NCBI GenBank assembly: GCA_000681355.2
Contig: JJNX02000018.1
Location: forward strand, 1 to 32,787
DNA length: 32,787 nt
Direction of reading: 5' to 3'
Origin: Peptococcaceae bacterium SCADC1_2_3
GTDB lineage: Bacteria > Bacillota > Desulfotomaculia > Desulfotomaculales > Nap2-2B
The notes beneath the pieces are model-generated. The model made no database searches, was not told the origin of the DNA, and worked only from the letters and a program-made list of their open reading frames with translations. How positions within the stretch are numbered: position 1 is the first letter of the stretch; each line of letters starts with the position of its first letter. Of the stretch, positions 1-7,187 are shown in pieces. A program made the position numbers and the translations under genes.

Positions 1-166
1 TCTTCCCGTTAAAACAACAAGCATAAGCCAGCCTTTCTTCATCCAGAACCCGAACCGATCCGATAGGAACCAGGTTAACCTTTTTCTCCTTATCCACCGT
101 AGCCATCATTTTAACTGAATTCTTATCTTCTAAAGCTTCAACTATTTCCTCTGGTATTTTAGCCAT
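1..166 (-). CDS. PNPOx-like small protein, truncated by window edge
   Basis: The N-terminal 55 codons of a gene that runs off the left edge. It begins MAKIPEEIVEAL and continues with KMMATVD, clearly a diverged copy of the next gene upstream (MAKIPKEALDVL...KMMGTVN). It is preceded by a GGAGG site. The pair belongs by resemblance to the pyridoxamine-phosphate-oxidase-like split-barrel flavin-binding group. It lies last in the visible part of the glycyl-radical-enzyme operon, 15 bp after its paralog, so the two were probably made by tandem duplication. Function is unknown; a flavin-linked or redox accessory role is only a guess. Confidence 0.75.
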   Translation of the reverse strand, partial: MAKIPEEIVEALEDKNSVKMMATVDKEKKVNLVPIGSVRVLDEERLAYACCFNGK

Positions 167-181
167 TTTTTACCTCCTTAA

Positions 182-583
182 TTAGGCTAATTTCGCCCCC
201 GGATTTTTTAAACTAACCGAGTACACTTCTTCTGCTTTACCAATCCCCGCCGCCCTAATTTCTTTCTTAAGCATAGCGAAAACCTTTTCATTTAAGGCAT
301 CGGCCACGGGGCCTCTTTCCTGAAACTCTAGAAAAGTTCCTTTTATCTGGTACCCTTCTCCAGTGGGGGCTAAAACGGTAAGCGTAAACTTTTTATTATC
401 CAGCAGGTTCTCTTTTGTTTTTTTAACCGCCAATTCCGCAAAAACAATGGTTTCCTCATCCAATGCCCCGGCCGTAGCTATAATAGCCGCATTTGGTATT
501 CCAGCCTTGTTCACCGTACCCATCATTTTTAACGTATTTGGACTGGCTAAAACGTCTAATGCTTCTTTTGGTATCTTTGCCAT
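182..583 (-). CDS. PNPOx-like split-barrel flavin-binding family protein
   Basis: A 133-residue protein resembling small pyridoxamine 5'-phosphate oxidase-like split-barrel proteins, which commonly bind FMN or related cofactors. The alternating hydrophobic strands around residues 17-50 and 62-85 and the short length fit a single barrel. The start follows AAAGGAGGTTTAAA. It is co-directional with the glycyl radical enzyme genes and followed after 15 bp by a paralog. No catalytic residue can be assigned. Placement in the operon suggests an accessory or redox-protective role for the radical enzyme, but that is inference. The family call is moderate because the barrel has few invariant residues. 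Confidence 0.7.
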   Translation of the reverse strand: MAKIPKEALDVLASPNTLKMMGTVNKAGIPNAAIIATAGALDEETIVFAELAVKKTKENLLDNKKFTLTVLAPTGEGYQIKGTFLEFQERGPVADALNEKVFAMLKKEIRAAGIGKAEEVYSVSLKNPGAKLA

Positions 584-596
584 TTTAAACCTCCTT

Positions 597-764
597 TTAC
601 TTTGCCACTGCTTTTTCTTTCTTTTCTTCTTCTAGCTCGTTACAAACTACCCAGCCAAAGCACTTGGGACACTCCCGGTAAGCAGTTACCGCGTCCAGAG
701 TTGTGTTGTAAAGATAACGGAAAGTTCCTTTTGTCCCTTCAAAACCACAATGCTCACATTTCAT
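597..764 (-). CDS. Small Cys-rich (zinc-ribbon/rubredoxin-like) protein, 55 aa
   Basis: A 55-residue protein with cysteines at 3, 6, 32, 35 and 41 (CxxC-x25-CxxC-x5-C), the spacing of a zinc ribbon or rubredoxin-like metal knuckle, then a Lys/Glu-rich tail. Its ATG follows AAAGGAGGTAAAAAAGA and overlaps the end of the previous gene by 11 nt (ATGAAATGTGA), so translation is probably coupled. It is a shorter paralog of that gene: MKCEHCGFEG here against MLKCDKCGFEG. The position directly behind the glycyl radical enzyme and its four-Cys small subunit suggests an extra small subunit or electron/metal carrier. No function can be proved from sequence. Confidence 0.8.
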   Translation of the reverse strand: MKCEHCGFEGTKGTFRYLYNTTLDAVTAYRECPKCFGWVVCNELEEEKKEKAVAK

Positions 765-999
765 TCTTTTTTACCTCCTTTTTTTCCTTTTTTCCTTTGA
801 ACACTTTACCGCGCAGGCGGTTTAATTCCCAAACATCAGTAAAGTTGCTTTTCTCATCCTCTTCTGCTTCATCACAAACAACTAAATTAGTACAAGCCGG
901 GCATCGTCTAAAAACCATCGCCCCTATTTCCTGAGCCTGCCCAATATACTTAAATTCAGCCCGGCTTCCTTCAAAACCACATTTATCACACTTAAGCAT
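754..999 (-). CDS. Small Cys-rich (zinc-ribbon/rubredoxin-like) protein, 81 aa
   Basis: An 81-residue protein with cysteines at 4, 7, 33, 36 and 42, the same CxxC-x25-CxxC-x5-C layout as the next gene, followed by a charged tail rich in Lys and Glu. An AGGGGTCGG sequence precedes the ATG. It lies 35 bp after the four-Cys small subunit gene in the glycyl radical enzyme operon. Fumarate-adding enzymes carry small Cys-rich metal-binding subunits (BssB/BssC, and small Mas/Ass subunits). This protein has two paired CxxC knuckles, so I call it only a candidate accessory subunit or rubredoxin-like protein. Confidence 0.78.
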   Translation of the reverse strand: MLKCDKCGFEGSRAEFKYIGQAQEIGAMVFRRCPACTNLVVCDEAEEDEKSNFTDVWELNRLRGKVFKGKKEKKEVKKNEM

Positions 1000-1034
1000 T
1001 ATCCGACCCCTGTCTTGGCATTATTTTATACAAC

Positions 1035-1280
1035 TTACTTTTCGTCAAACCCTCTGGCGGAACGCAGCTGCGGGTCCCAGGTAAACTCGGAAGTATTCGT
1101 CCTTACCCGGTCTAATTCTTCAAAATAAACACATTTTTCCGCTATTTCCGAATACAAATCCGTTTCCTTAGATAAGCCATCGACCATCAACTCCTCAGCC
1201 AGGCAAAAACTGTCATTAGCCGCGGAATTGGTATTCTGGGGTAAAAACTTTTTACAATCACCGCATCTTTTTTTAGCCAT
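1035..1280 (-). CDS. Four-Cys small subunit of fumarate-adding glycyl radical enzyme (BssB/BssC-like candidate)
   Basis: An 81-residue protein with exactly four cysteines at 6, 9, 26 and 50 (CxxC-x16-C-x23-C). This resembles the pattern of the small beta and gamma subunits of benzylsuccinate synthase, which bind an Fe-S cluster in a HiPIP-like fold. I chose ATG at 1280: the GAGGAGG site sits about 10 nt upstream of it but is only 1 nt from the in-frame TTG at 1289. It follows the large subunit gene by 97 bp, with a strong GC-rich hairpin between them. Family knowledge says such subunits cap and regulate the active-site channel. Which of the two known small subunits it matches is not decidable here. 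Confidence 0.72.
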   Translation of the reverse strand: MAKKRCGDCKKFLPQNTNSAANDSFCLAEELMVDGLSKETDLYSEIAEKCVYFEELDRVRTNTSEFTWDPQLRSARGFDEK

Positions 1281-1336
1281 TATTACCAATCCTCCTCATT
1301 ATATATTTTAAATCTGTATACTTTATAGTTTTTCTA

Positions 1337-1362
1337 CCCCCTCCCGGTTAACCGGGAGGGGG
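1337..1362. repeat. Perfect 26-bp GC-rich palindrome between large- and small-subunit genes
   Basis: CCCCCTCCCGGTT is followed at once by its exact reverse complement, giving a 13-bp stem when transcribed, with the central GTTAAC forming a tight loop. It starts 16 bp after the glycyl radical enzyme stop codon. No U-run follows on either strand, so it does not look like a normal intrinsic terminator. It is more likely an intercistronic RNA stem that protects or processes the upstream mRNA and sets subunit stoichiometry. That role is inferred. Confidence 0.85.
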
Positions 1363-1377
1363 GAGAAATTCAGCTTT

Positions 1378-3885
1378 TTAAAGCGTCTGAACGTTGCGGG
1401 CAATAATCGTATCCTGGGTCTTTTTGTTTAAACCGGTAAAGTGAGCGCTGTACCCGGCCACCCGGACCATTAACTCACTGTACTTTTCCGGTTCCTTTTG
1501 GGCGGCGTATAAAGTTTCATTATCTACCATGTTAAACTGGACGTGGTTGATCCTCAAGTCATGCCAAGTCTTAATATAGTTATGCCAGAGCTCAAACCCT
1601 TTATCCCCTACCAATTGGGTTGGGGACAAGCGCTGATTAAGCAAGTTGGCCCGGTGACTAGTAACATGGTCTATTTTACCAACTGATCTCAAGACCGCCG
1701 TAGGTCCCTTTTTATCTAAACCAGCCCCAGGTGAGCAGCCACCGTCGTAACAAGTATCGCCTAATCTTCTACCGTTGGGCAGAGCACCTAAAAGAACCCC
1801 GGCTACGGTGTAAGCGGCAATATTTTGTGGAGCAGTTGGTATACCCCGGGAGCTTCTGCCCCAGTCTTTACACGGCAGTAAAACTTCGTCCCGGGTCCGG
1901 TTATACGCCTTAACTACAATTTCATCTACGTAATCATCGTCATTACCCCATTTTGGCGCCCTTACAAAGTCCATTCTTTCAACTTCGTAGCCTTCCCAGT
2001 TTACCTTCAGCATCTCCAGTACCTGCTCCATGGTGTACTTCTTTTCGTCATAAACCAGCTTTTTGAGTGCCGCCATAGCGTCCCAACCGTCCGTCCAGAT
2101 GAAGGTGGTTAACCAGTTGTTCCCGTACTCTCTTCGCTGGAAAGCGTTCTTTCCTGTTTCTATACATTCTTCCCAACCGGAACTTAGCATGGGCCGGCCT
2201 ATTTCTTCCTCTACCCAGCGGCTAATATTCCGAATCTTGCAGCCCTCCCAGTGGATAACCTTAAACTGTTCAATGCAAGCGTCAAACAACTCGTCAAAGG
2301 TCATCTTGGTAGGGTCACCCGTTTTAGGACCAATCTGCATCTTAAAGACCGGGTTAAAGCCGTTCCATAAGGCAAGCTCCACACATTTTGAGCCTAGGGT
2401 TGAACTGGCCGAGTATCTTGCCGGCATAACCCCGTGCTTGGTACCCGGGCAAGGAACAATGCAGGCCTGGGCCGTCCAGGTCCGGGCTTCTTCCAGCGGG
2501 GTGCCGCTCCAGTACATATTAGATTGAACCAAGACGTCGTCATGGCGGATATTTGGGTAACCAAGACCGTGCCTGATGCACTCAAATGCCTGCCTGAGGG
2601 TCTCAGTTCGTATTTTGGGATGATAGCGCAGGGCATAGGTGGGCGAAGCTACCCTTACCAGCCTGGCCGCTTTTAAAATAGTGTCGCTTAATTCATTAGC
2701 GCCATCGCTACCGTCAGGCAAAATGCCTCCTAATGCCCAAACATAAGGCCCTGGGTCGCCGGTCATTAATTCGCGGTATTGCCTGTTTCTAGGATTACCG
2801 TATTCAAAAGCCCTGATCAGGTATTCGCACGTTAAATCCAAGGCATCATCTTGAGAGAGCGTCTTTTCATCAATTACATCTTTTTTGTAACAAGGCCAGC
2901 CCCAGGTATCAGGTTTTGCCGGCCAGGCCCCTTCTCCCCATTCGTATCTTTTAGCCCGCTGAGCCATATTGTCATACATTAAAAACTCATGGTATGATTC
3001 AGGAGCTTCACCAGGAACTTTAGCGCAAATACGGGAAATTTCCATTAGCTCTTGCTTGCGCTGGGGGTCGGTTTCGAAGTTTTCGGCAATAATTTTTGCC
3101 AGACGGCTGTAACGTTTAGCCCACCTTAACATAGCCTCTATAACAATCTTAAAGGAACGCCAATTATCCAGTTTGTTCAAGGCATCGTATTCAGCCGGGA
3201 AGTCCGGGCGGGCTCCAACTTCATAAAGGACCTTTTCAGCTTCCGCAATATTTTCATTAACTTGAGCCAGAATATTGTTAAAACCACTGTGGAAATAGCC
3301 CCATTGGGTGGTAGAATAAGTTTGGGATTCCCGATGAGAAGAGCCGGTAAAGGTTTGAGAGGTGGAACACATAATTCTTTGCCGCCGGCTAAGTATTCTA
3401 TCGGCGCGAGCCTCATAAGTGTATGGCTTCATAAATTCAATGGCTTCTTTAATCCACGGCCTGTCTTCTTCTCTATCCACCAAATCCATCCGGTCGTTGT
3501 ACATATCCCAGGCTACATTGAAAGACGATTGCGGGGTCATATACAACTTATGAGGCGCACTGCCGGTATAACCTACAATACGGGACTGGTCAATAATGAA
3601 AATGGGAATTGTGTCTAGTACTTTAGCCTGGGCTTTGGCAAAAGTAAGAATATAAGGGTCCATTTTGGCATCAGGAGTATCAAATACTTCACGGTATATT
3701 TTGTAACCATGCCAACAAATCTTAGTACCCGGCAAGTAGGAGGAACCCTTGGCTGCTTTGGGCCACACCGCCTTTCTTAAATAATCTATCCTTGAGGAAC
3801 GGGCCTTTTCGGCCCACCACCAATATTCTCTTTTTTCTAAGTGTTCGTGCAAAGCTTTTTCTTTTTCCTCAACCGCCGTAGACAT
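1378..3885 (-). CDS. Fumarate-adding glycyl radical enzyme, large subunit (benzylsuccinate/alkylsuccinate synthase type)
   Basis: An 835-residue glycyl radical enzyme. The C-terminal radical motif RVAGYSA places the glycyl radical at Gly811, and ACIVP at 474-478 places the thiyl cysteine at Cys475. The RVAG form (rather than RVSG), the length near 860 and the adjacent four-Cys small subunit point to the X-succinate synthase branch (BssA, AssA/MasD), which adds a hydrocarbon or methyl-aromatic to fumarate. These enzymes are cytoplasmic, oxygen-sensitive and need a radical-SAM activase, which is not in this window and may lie beyond the left edge. The start follows AAGGAGGTTAAAAGG. Two strong promoters precede it. 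Neighbouring mutase and decarboxylase-type genes favour an alkyl or alkyl-aromatic substrate, but the DUF35/thiolase/SDR set keeps an aromatic substrate possible. Confidence 0.88.
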   Translation of the reverse strand: MSTAVEEKEKALHEHLEKREYWWWAEKARSSRIDYLRKAVWPKAAKGSSYLPGTKICWHGYKIYREVFDTPDAKMDPYILTFAKAQAKVLDTIPIFIIDQSRIVGYTGSAPHKLYMTPQSSFNVAWDMYNDRMDLVDREEDRPWIKEAIEFMKPYTYEARADRILSRRQRIMCSTSQTFTGSSHRESQTYSTTQWGYFHSGFNNILAQVNENIAEAEKVLYEVGARPDFPAEYDALNKLDNWRSFKIVIEAMLRWAKRYSRLAKIIAENFETDPQRKQELMEISRICAKVPGEAPESYHEFLMYDNMAQRAKRYEWGEGAWPAKPDTWGWPCYKKDVIDEKTLSQDDALDLTCEYLIRAFEYGNPRNRQYRELMTGDPGPYVWALGGILPDGSDGANELSDTILKAARLVRVASPTYALRYHPKIRTETLRQAFECIRHGLGYPNIRHDDVLVQSNMYWSGTPLEEARTWTAQACIVPCPGTKHGVMPARYSASSTLGSKCVELALWNGFNPVFKMQIGPKTGDPTKMTFDELFDACIEQFKVIHWEGCKIRNISRWVEEEIGRPMLSSGWEECIETGKNAFQRREYGNNWLTTFIWTDGWDAMAALKKLVYDEKKYTMEQVLEMLKVNWEGYEVERMDFVRAPKWGNDDDYVDEIVVKAYNRTRDEVLLPCKDWGRSSRGIPTAPQNIAAYTVAGVLLGALPNGRRLGDTCYDGGCSPGAGLDKKGPTAVLRSVGKIDHVTSHRANLLNQRLSPTQLVGDKGFELWHNYIKTWHDLRINHVQFNMVDNETLYAAQKEPEKYSELMVRVAGYSAHFTGLNKKTQDTIIARNVQTL

Positions 3886-3940
3886 CCTTTTAACCTCCTT
3901 AAAATTTAAGATTTTAGTTAACCTTTTAATTAACTTATTA

Positions 3941-3997
3941 TCAAATTACCTGTTTTCGTTTTTTGGAACCAACCATCAGCCTATGCTTCTTACCCAT
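3941..3997 (-). CDS. Possible 18-aa basic leader peptide
   Basis: The frame encodes MGKKHRLMVGSKKRKQVI, with eight Lys/Arg plus one His. Its ATG is preceded by GAGGTGGG at close spacing. It lies inside the leader of the glycyl radical enzyme mRNA, 55 bp before the enzyme start. It could be a leader peptide or a chance frame; it is too short for family assignment and has no Cys, so it is not a missing small subunit. Confidence 0.3.
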   Translation of the reverse strand: MGKKHRLMVGSKKRKQVI

Positions 3998-4126
3998 CCC
4001 ACCTCATTTCTAGTAAAGCTTTTAAGTTAAGTCAAGCTTAAATTTTATCACCTCCTTTTTTCAAAACATACTAAAATTTATAGAAACTTTAAAAGCTTAT
4101 TTATATTAATACCCTTTTGTTTACTA

Positions 4127-4155
4127 ATTTTAAAATTAAGTCTTCTTTCTGTCAA
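4127..4155 (-). promoter_or_regulatory. Sigma-A promoter P2 of the glycyl radical enzyme operon
   Basis: On the minus strand the -35 is TTGACA (4150-4155), then a 17-bp spacer, then -10 TAAAAT (4127-4132). The -10 is embedded in a 14-bp palindrome TAATTTTAAAATTA (4125-4138). Transcription would start near 4120, giving a leader of about 235 nt. Confidence 0.75.
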
Positions 4156-4227
4156 TACTATTAAAATATTTTCTCAAAATTAACTTAGATGAATTTTCTG
4201 ATATTTCGCTAAACTTTAAACAAGGTT

Positions 4228-4256
4228 ATTTTAACCTACCATTCCAAGCTTGTCAA
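4228..4256 (-). promoter_or_regulatory. Sigma-A promoter P1 of the glycyl radical enzyme operon with overlapping palindrome
   Basis: On the minus strand the -35 is TTGACA (4251-4256), then a 17-bp spacer and -10 TAAAAT (4228-4233). The -10 lies within the inverted repeat GGTTA-AAA-TAACC (4224-4236), a plausible operator. The promoter begins only 32 bp past the stop of the upstream crotonase gene. Confidence 0.8.
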
Positions 4257-4287
4257 TATATATTTTTTAAATAATTTAAAATTTTAC

Positions 4288-5073
4288 TTATTCTCCTTTA
4301 AAAAATGTTTTTCGCTTTTCTAAAAAAGCTTTTTGGCCTTCTTTGGCGTCGTTGCTGGAGTTAATTTGATCCATAATTTTTTTTAATTCAACTTGGGTAC
4401 CTTCATCAAGCATAGGTAAATAAGCTAGTTTTTTAAGCATTTTTTTCGTACCCTGCATGGCTAAAGGGGAGTTTTCTTCAGCCAACTCACGGGCCAGCTT
4501 ATACGTTGCCTGAGGCAGCTTAACCGGTGAGGTTACTTGATTGACCAAACCAATTTCTTTGGCTCTTTGAACCTTAATAAAACCCCCGCTTAAGAGAATT
4601 TCCTGGACTGCCCTAAGTCCCACCAAATTTAGCAAGCGTTGCGCCGCCTCGTAATAATATATCCGGCCTATTTTAACCAGATTGGCTGCAAAAAAAGCAT
4701 TATCGGCCGCCAGGCAAAAATCGCTGCTCACTACCAGGTCCAGCCCTGCCCCAACCGCATAACCATAAACCATGGCAATAACAGGCAGATTACAATTATT
4801 TAAGCTTTCCAGACAGTACGCCAGCGCTTTTACTGGTGGACCAACTCCAGTCTTGGCAGGTGGAATTTCTACCCCGGCACAAAAGGAACTTTCCCCCGCC
4901 CCCCTTAAAACTATTACCCGTATTTTTTTTTGGGCCTCCAGTTGCTGAAAGGCATCGCCCAAAAGCCACAGAGCGCTTTCATTTAAAGAATTCTTTTTGG
5001 CCAGTCGGTTTATAGTAAGGGTACAAACAAACCCTTCTTCTTCTTTAATAATTTCTTCTTTAATAACTTCCAT
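4288..5073 (-). CDS. Crotonase-superfamily protein lacking hydratase glutamates (possible decarboxylase)
   Basis: A 261-residue enoyl-CoA hydratase/isomerase fold, of usual length, ending in the typical FLEKRK. The oxyanion-hole region is conserved (SFCAG at 63-67, GAGLD at 108-112). The two hydratase glutamates are not: the rat Glu144 position is Asp112 and the Glu164 position is Leu132. Tyr139, three residues after the KIG turn, lines up by motif with Tyr140 of E. coli methylmalonyl-CoA decarboxylase, although that enzyme's His66 corresponds to Val68 here. A decarboxylase or isomerase role next to a mutase-like enzyme is attractive, but inferred. It is the last gene of its operon, 2 bp after a sister crotonase. 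Confidence 0.85.
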   Translation of the reverse strand: MEVIKEEIIKEEEGFVCTLTINRLAKKNSLNESALWLLGDAFQQLEAQKKIRVIVLRGAGESSFCAGVEIPPAKTGVGPPVKALAYCLESLNNCNLPVIAMVYGYAVGAGLDLVVSSDFCLAADNAFFAANLVKIGRIYYYEAAQRLLNLVGLRAVQEILLSGGFIKVQRAKEIGLVNQVTSPVKLPQATYKLARELAEENSPLAMQGTKKMLKKLAYLPMLDEGTQVELKKIMDQINSSNDAKEGQKAFLEKRKTFFKGE

Positions 5074-5075
5074 AT

Positions 5076-5888
5076 TTACTGTCCTTTAAAGTTAGGGTTT
5101 CTTTTTTCTCTTAAGGCGGCTACACCTTCCTTATGGTCTTGGGAAGCTAAAGTTATCGCTTCACACATAGCCGCATGACCCAGCGCCATCTCCAAGTCCA
5201 TATTTATCCCTTCATAAACCTGAGCCTTCATAAGACGCAAGGCAATAGGGGGTCCTGCCGCTATTTTCTGGGTTAAAGTCAAGGCCTCTTTTTCCAAATC
5301 CGCGGCCGGAACAACTTTGTTTAAAACCCCTATCCGCTCAGCTTCTCCTGCGTTTAAGGCGTCTCCGGTGTATAACATTTCAAGGGCTTTGCCGGAACCC
5401 ATAAGACGGGGATAAAGCCATGTAGCTCCAAACCCTGGAAATAAGCCAATTTTTACAAAACCGCACATAAATATAGTATTTTCGCTGCCCAAACGCAGGT
5501 CGCAAGCTAAAGCCAAATCAAAACCAGCCCCAATGCATACTCCATTAATTACCGCCACGGTTGGTTTTTCTAATCTACGCAGCCCTAAAATTAATTTTTT
5601 AGCCGCCACAAACACATAAGAACGCCGTAATTCTTCCACGCTTTGTTCACCTAAAACTTCTCCTTCTTTGCCCCCGGTCATTAAATCCACATCAGCCCCG
5701 GAACAAAATGCTTTACCGGCCCCGGTAAGCATTACCACTTTTACTTCTTCATCTAAGGCGAGTTCTTCTATGGTCGTAATTAATTCTTCCATCATCTGAC
5801 GGTTAATGGCGTTTCTTCGTTCGGGCCGGTTTAAGATAATGGTAGCAATTTTTTCTTCTTTTTTAAGTAAAATGGTCTCCCTGCTCAT
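5076..5888 (-). CDS. Crotonase-superfamily enoyl-CoA hydratase/isomerase-like protein, atypical active site
   Basis: A 270-residue crotonase with clear fold markers: NRPERRNA near residue 20, FCSGAD at 61-66, GVCIGAGFDLALACD at 116-130 and a C-terminal LREKRNPNF. The residue matching Glu144 of rat crotonase is Asp124, and the Glu164 position is Phe144. A standard syn-hydration mechanism is therefore unlikely, and isomerase, hydrolase, decarboxylase or ring-modifying activity are all open. It precedes its paralog by 2 bp and follows the MFS transporter by 52 bp in the same operon. Substrate unknown. Confidence 0.85.
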   Translation of the reverse strand: MSRETILLKKEEKIATIILNRPERRNAINRQMMEELITTIEELALDEEVKVVMLTGAGKAFCSGADVDLMTGGKEGEVLGEQSVEELRRSYVFVAAKKLILGLRRLEKPTVAVINGVCIGAGFDLALACDLRLGSENTIFMCGFVKIGLFPGFGATWLYPRLMGSGKALEMLYTGDALNAGEAERIGVLNKVVPAADLEKEALTLTQKIAAGPPIALRLMKAQVYEGINMDLEMALGHAAMCEAITLASQDHKEGVAALREKRNPNFKGQ

Positions 5889-5940
5889 ATTTTACGGTCT
5901 ATATCCCTTTAAAATTACCAGGGAAAAGCCTTTCACCTCC

Positions 5941-7176
5941 TTATTTTGCCTTAAGTTGTTTTAAAAAAGTATAAAAATAACTTAAAAAACCAAGTAATGC
6001 CGCTACGGCAACCATAAGCCAACCCCAAAAATAGCCATAATGGTCAGCCAGGGCCCCAAAAATGACCGGCAGGACAACAATTCCGGCCCAGGAAATAGTA
6101 ACTACGATTCCCGACACTGCACCGGCAAGCGCTGTTCCGGCTATTTCCCCGACTAATGCCATTAAAACGCCGTGAAAACCAAGAAAACCTAACCCTAAAA
6201 GGACACTATAAAGGAATATTAACCCCGTACCTGCTTTAACCGGCAAAAAATTAATTCCTACTGCCCCTACCAGGGCTAAAAAACAAATTAAAAGCATGGT
6301 TATGACCCGGTTGCCTTTAAAAATACGGTCGCTTACCACCCCCCAGCCAACCCTGCCCACGGTAGCTGCAACCATTACCACAGCCAGGCTTGTTTCGGCT
6401 ATTACTACTGAAGTAGCATTTGTATCTTGCAGGTATTTTATTAAAAAGGTGCTAATACAGATTTGACTGCCGGCTAATAAAGGCATCACGATTACGGTAG
6501 CCAACAATTCGGGATTTTTAAACACCTTACGCATTTGGCCGGGTTTTTTTGTCGCTGGAGTTAAAGCAGTTTCTTTTGTTGTCAAGGGCATCTCCCGGTA
6601 AAAAAAGGCGACTGCGCCAGCTATAATTAACATCAGCAAACCAATAAGAGCTACTGCTGATTGCCAATTAAAGTACCGGGTTAAAAAAGGAAGAAGTATT
6701 GCTCCTGCTGCGGCCCCTACCGTAACCCCGCCCTGCTTAACTCCTAAAGCTGTGCCCCGGAACCTGGCTATAAACCAATACATTAAACCTTTTACCGAAG
6801 CCTGATTTAAAATACCGTAACCCAAACCAGCCACCCCGGCTAAAACAGCCAGCAAAAAGTAACTATTGCACCCAAACATAGCAACAAAAGGTAAACCCAT
6901 AAGCCCAAGACAAACAATCAGCATTACTTTTGCCCCCAACCGGTCTACCAAAAAACCCGAGGGAGTAGCAATAACCACCGAAGTAAGGTAAAGCACAGAG
7001 GTAAGTGAACCAATCTGAGTATTGGTTAAACCTAGTTCCTTAGATAAAAAGGGGGCTAAAGGCCCCCACGCATACGCACCTACCGACATAATTAATTGAG
7101 CTAATGTAAAAATACCTAAAATGACCCAGCCATAACTGTCCTGACTTTCTTGATTTTCTTTATTTACATTTACCAC
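5941..7176 (-). CDS. MFS transporter (oxalate/formate-antiporter-like), 12 TM
   Basis: A 411-residue very hydrophobic protein with about twelve membrane segments and a basic central loop near residues 195-220. The loop after TM2 carries GFLVDRLGAKVM (around 78-89), the classic MFS signature region, and DRIFKG follows in the second half. It starts with GTG behind an AAGG sequence. It lies 11 bp after the mutase-like gene, within the catabolic operon, so it likely imports a carboxylate substrate or exports a pathway product. Resemblance is to carboxylate-transporting MFS members. The transported compound is inferred only from context. Confidence 0.85.
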   Translation of the reverse strand: MVNVNKENQESQDSYGWVILGIFTLAQLIMSVGAYAWGPLAPFLSKELGLTNTQIGSLTSVLYLTSVVIATPSGFLVDRLGAKVMLIVCLGLMGLPFVAMFGCNSYFLLAVLAGVAGLGYGILNQASVKGLMYWFIARFRGTALGVKQGGVTVGAAAGAILLPFLTRYFNWQSAVALIGLLMLIIAGAVAFFYREMPLTTKETALTPATKKPGQMRKVFKNPELLATVIVMPLLAGSQICISTFLIKYLQDTNATSVVIAETSLAVVMVAATVGRVGWGVVSDRIFKGNRVITMLLICFLALVGAVGINFLPVKAGTGLIFLYSVLLGLGFLGFHGVLMALVGEIAGTALAGAVSGIVVTISWAGIVVLPVIFGALADHYGYFWGWLMVAVAALLGFLSYFYTFLKQLKAK

Positions 7177-7187
7177 GGCTTAAAACC

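Larger units (their letters stand above)
3886..4287 (-). other. Long AT-rich 5' leader/promoter region of the glycyl radical enzyme operon
   Basis: A 402-bp stretch with no conserved gene. It holds two TTGACA-N17-TAAAAT promoters directed at the radical enzyme, a perfect 12-nt match to the 16S 3' tail at about 4048-4059 with no normal start codon after it, and an 18-codon frame at 3941-3997 with a good ribosome site. The predicted untranslated leader is about 235 or 335 nt depending on promoter. I see no classical riboswitch and no terminator between the upstream operon's last gene and these promoters, so read-through from upstream is possible. Confidence 0.7.

Noticed and set aside
602-934. 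Plus-strand 110-codon frame opposite the small Cys-rich genes
   Set aside because: The minus-strand genes have good ribosome sites and paralogous Cys motifs; the plus frame is low-complexity Phe/Leu/Ser sequence.
1337-1362. Intrinsic terminator after the radical enzyme gene
   Set aside because: The stem is strong, but the following bases on the transcribed strand are TAGAAAAAC, with no U-run.
2394-2676. Open frames on both strands inside the glycyl radical enzyme gene
   Set aside because: They lie within a clearly conserved coding frame, have no ribosome sites and resemble no family.
1378-3885. Pyruvate formate-lyase or choline/glycerol lyase identity for the glycyl radical enzyme
   Set aside because: The RVAGYSA radical motif, ACIVP cysteine motif and adjacent four-Cys small subunit fit the fumarate-adding branch rather than the RVSGY/GCVEP lyases.
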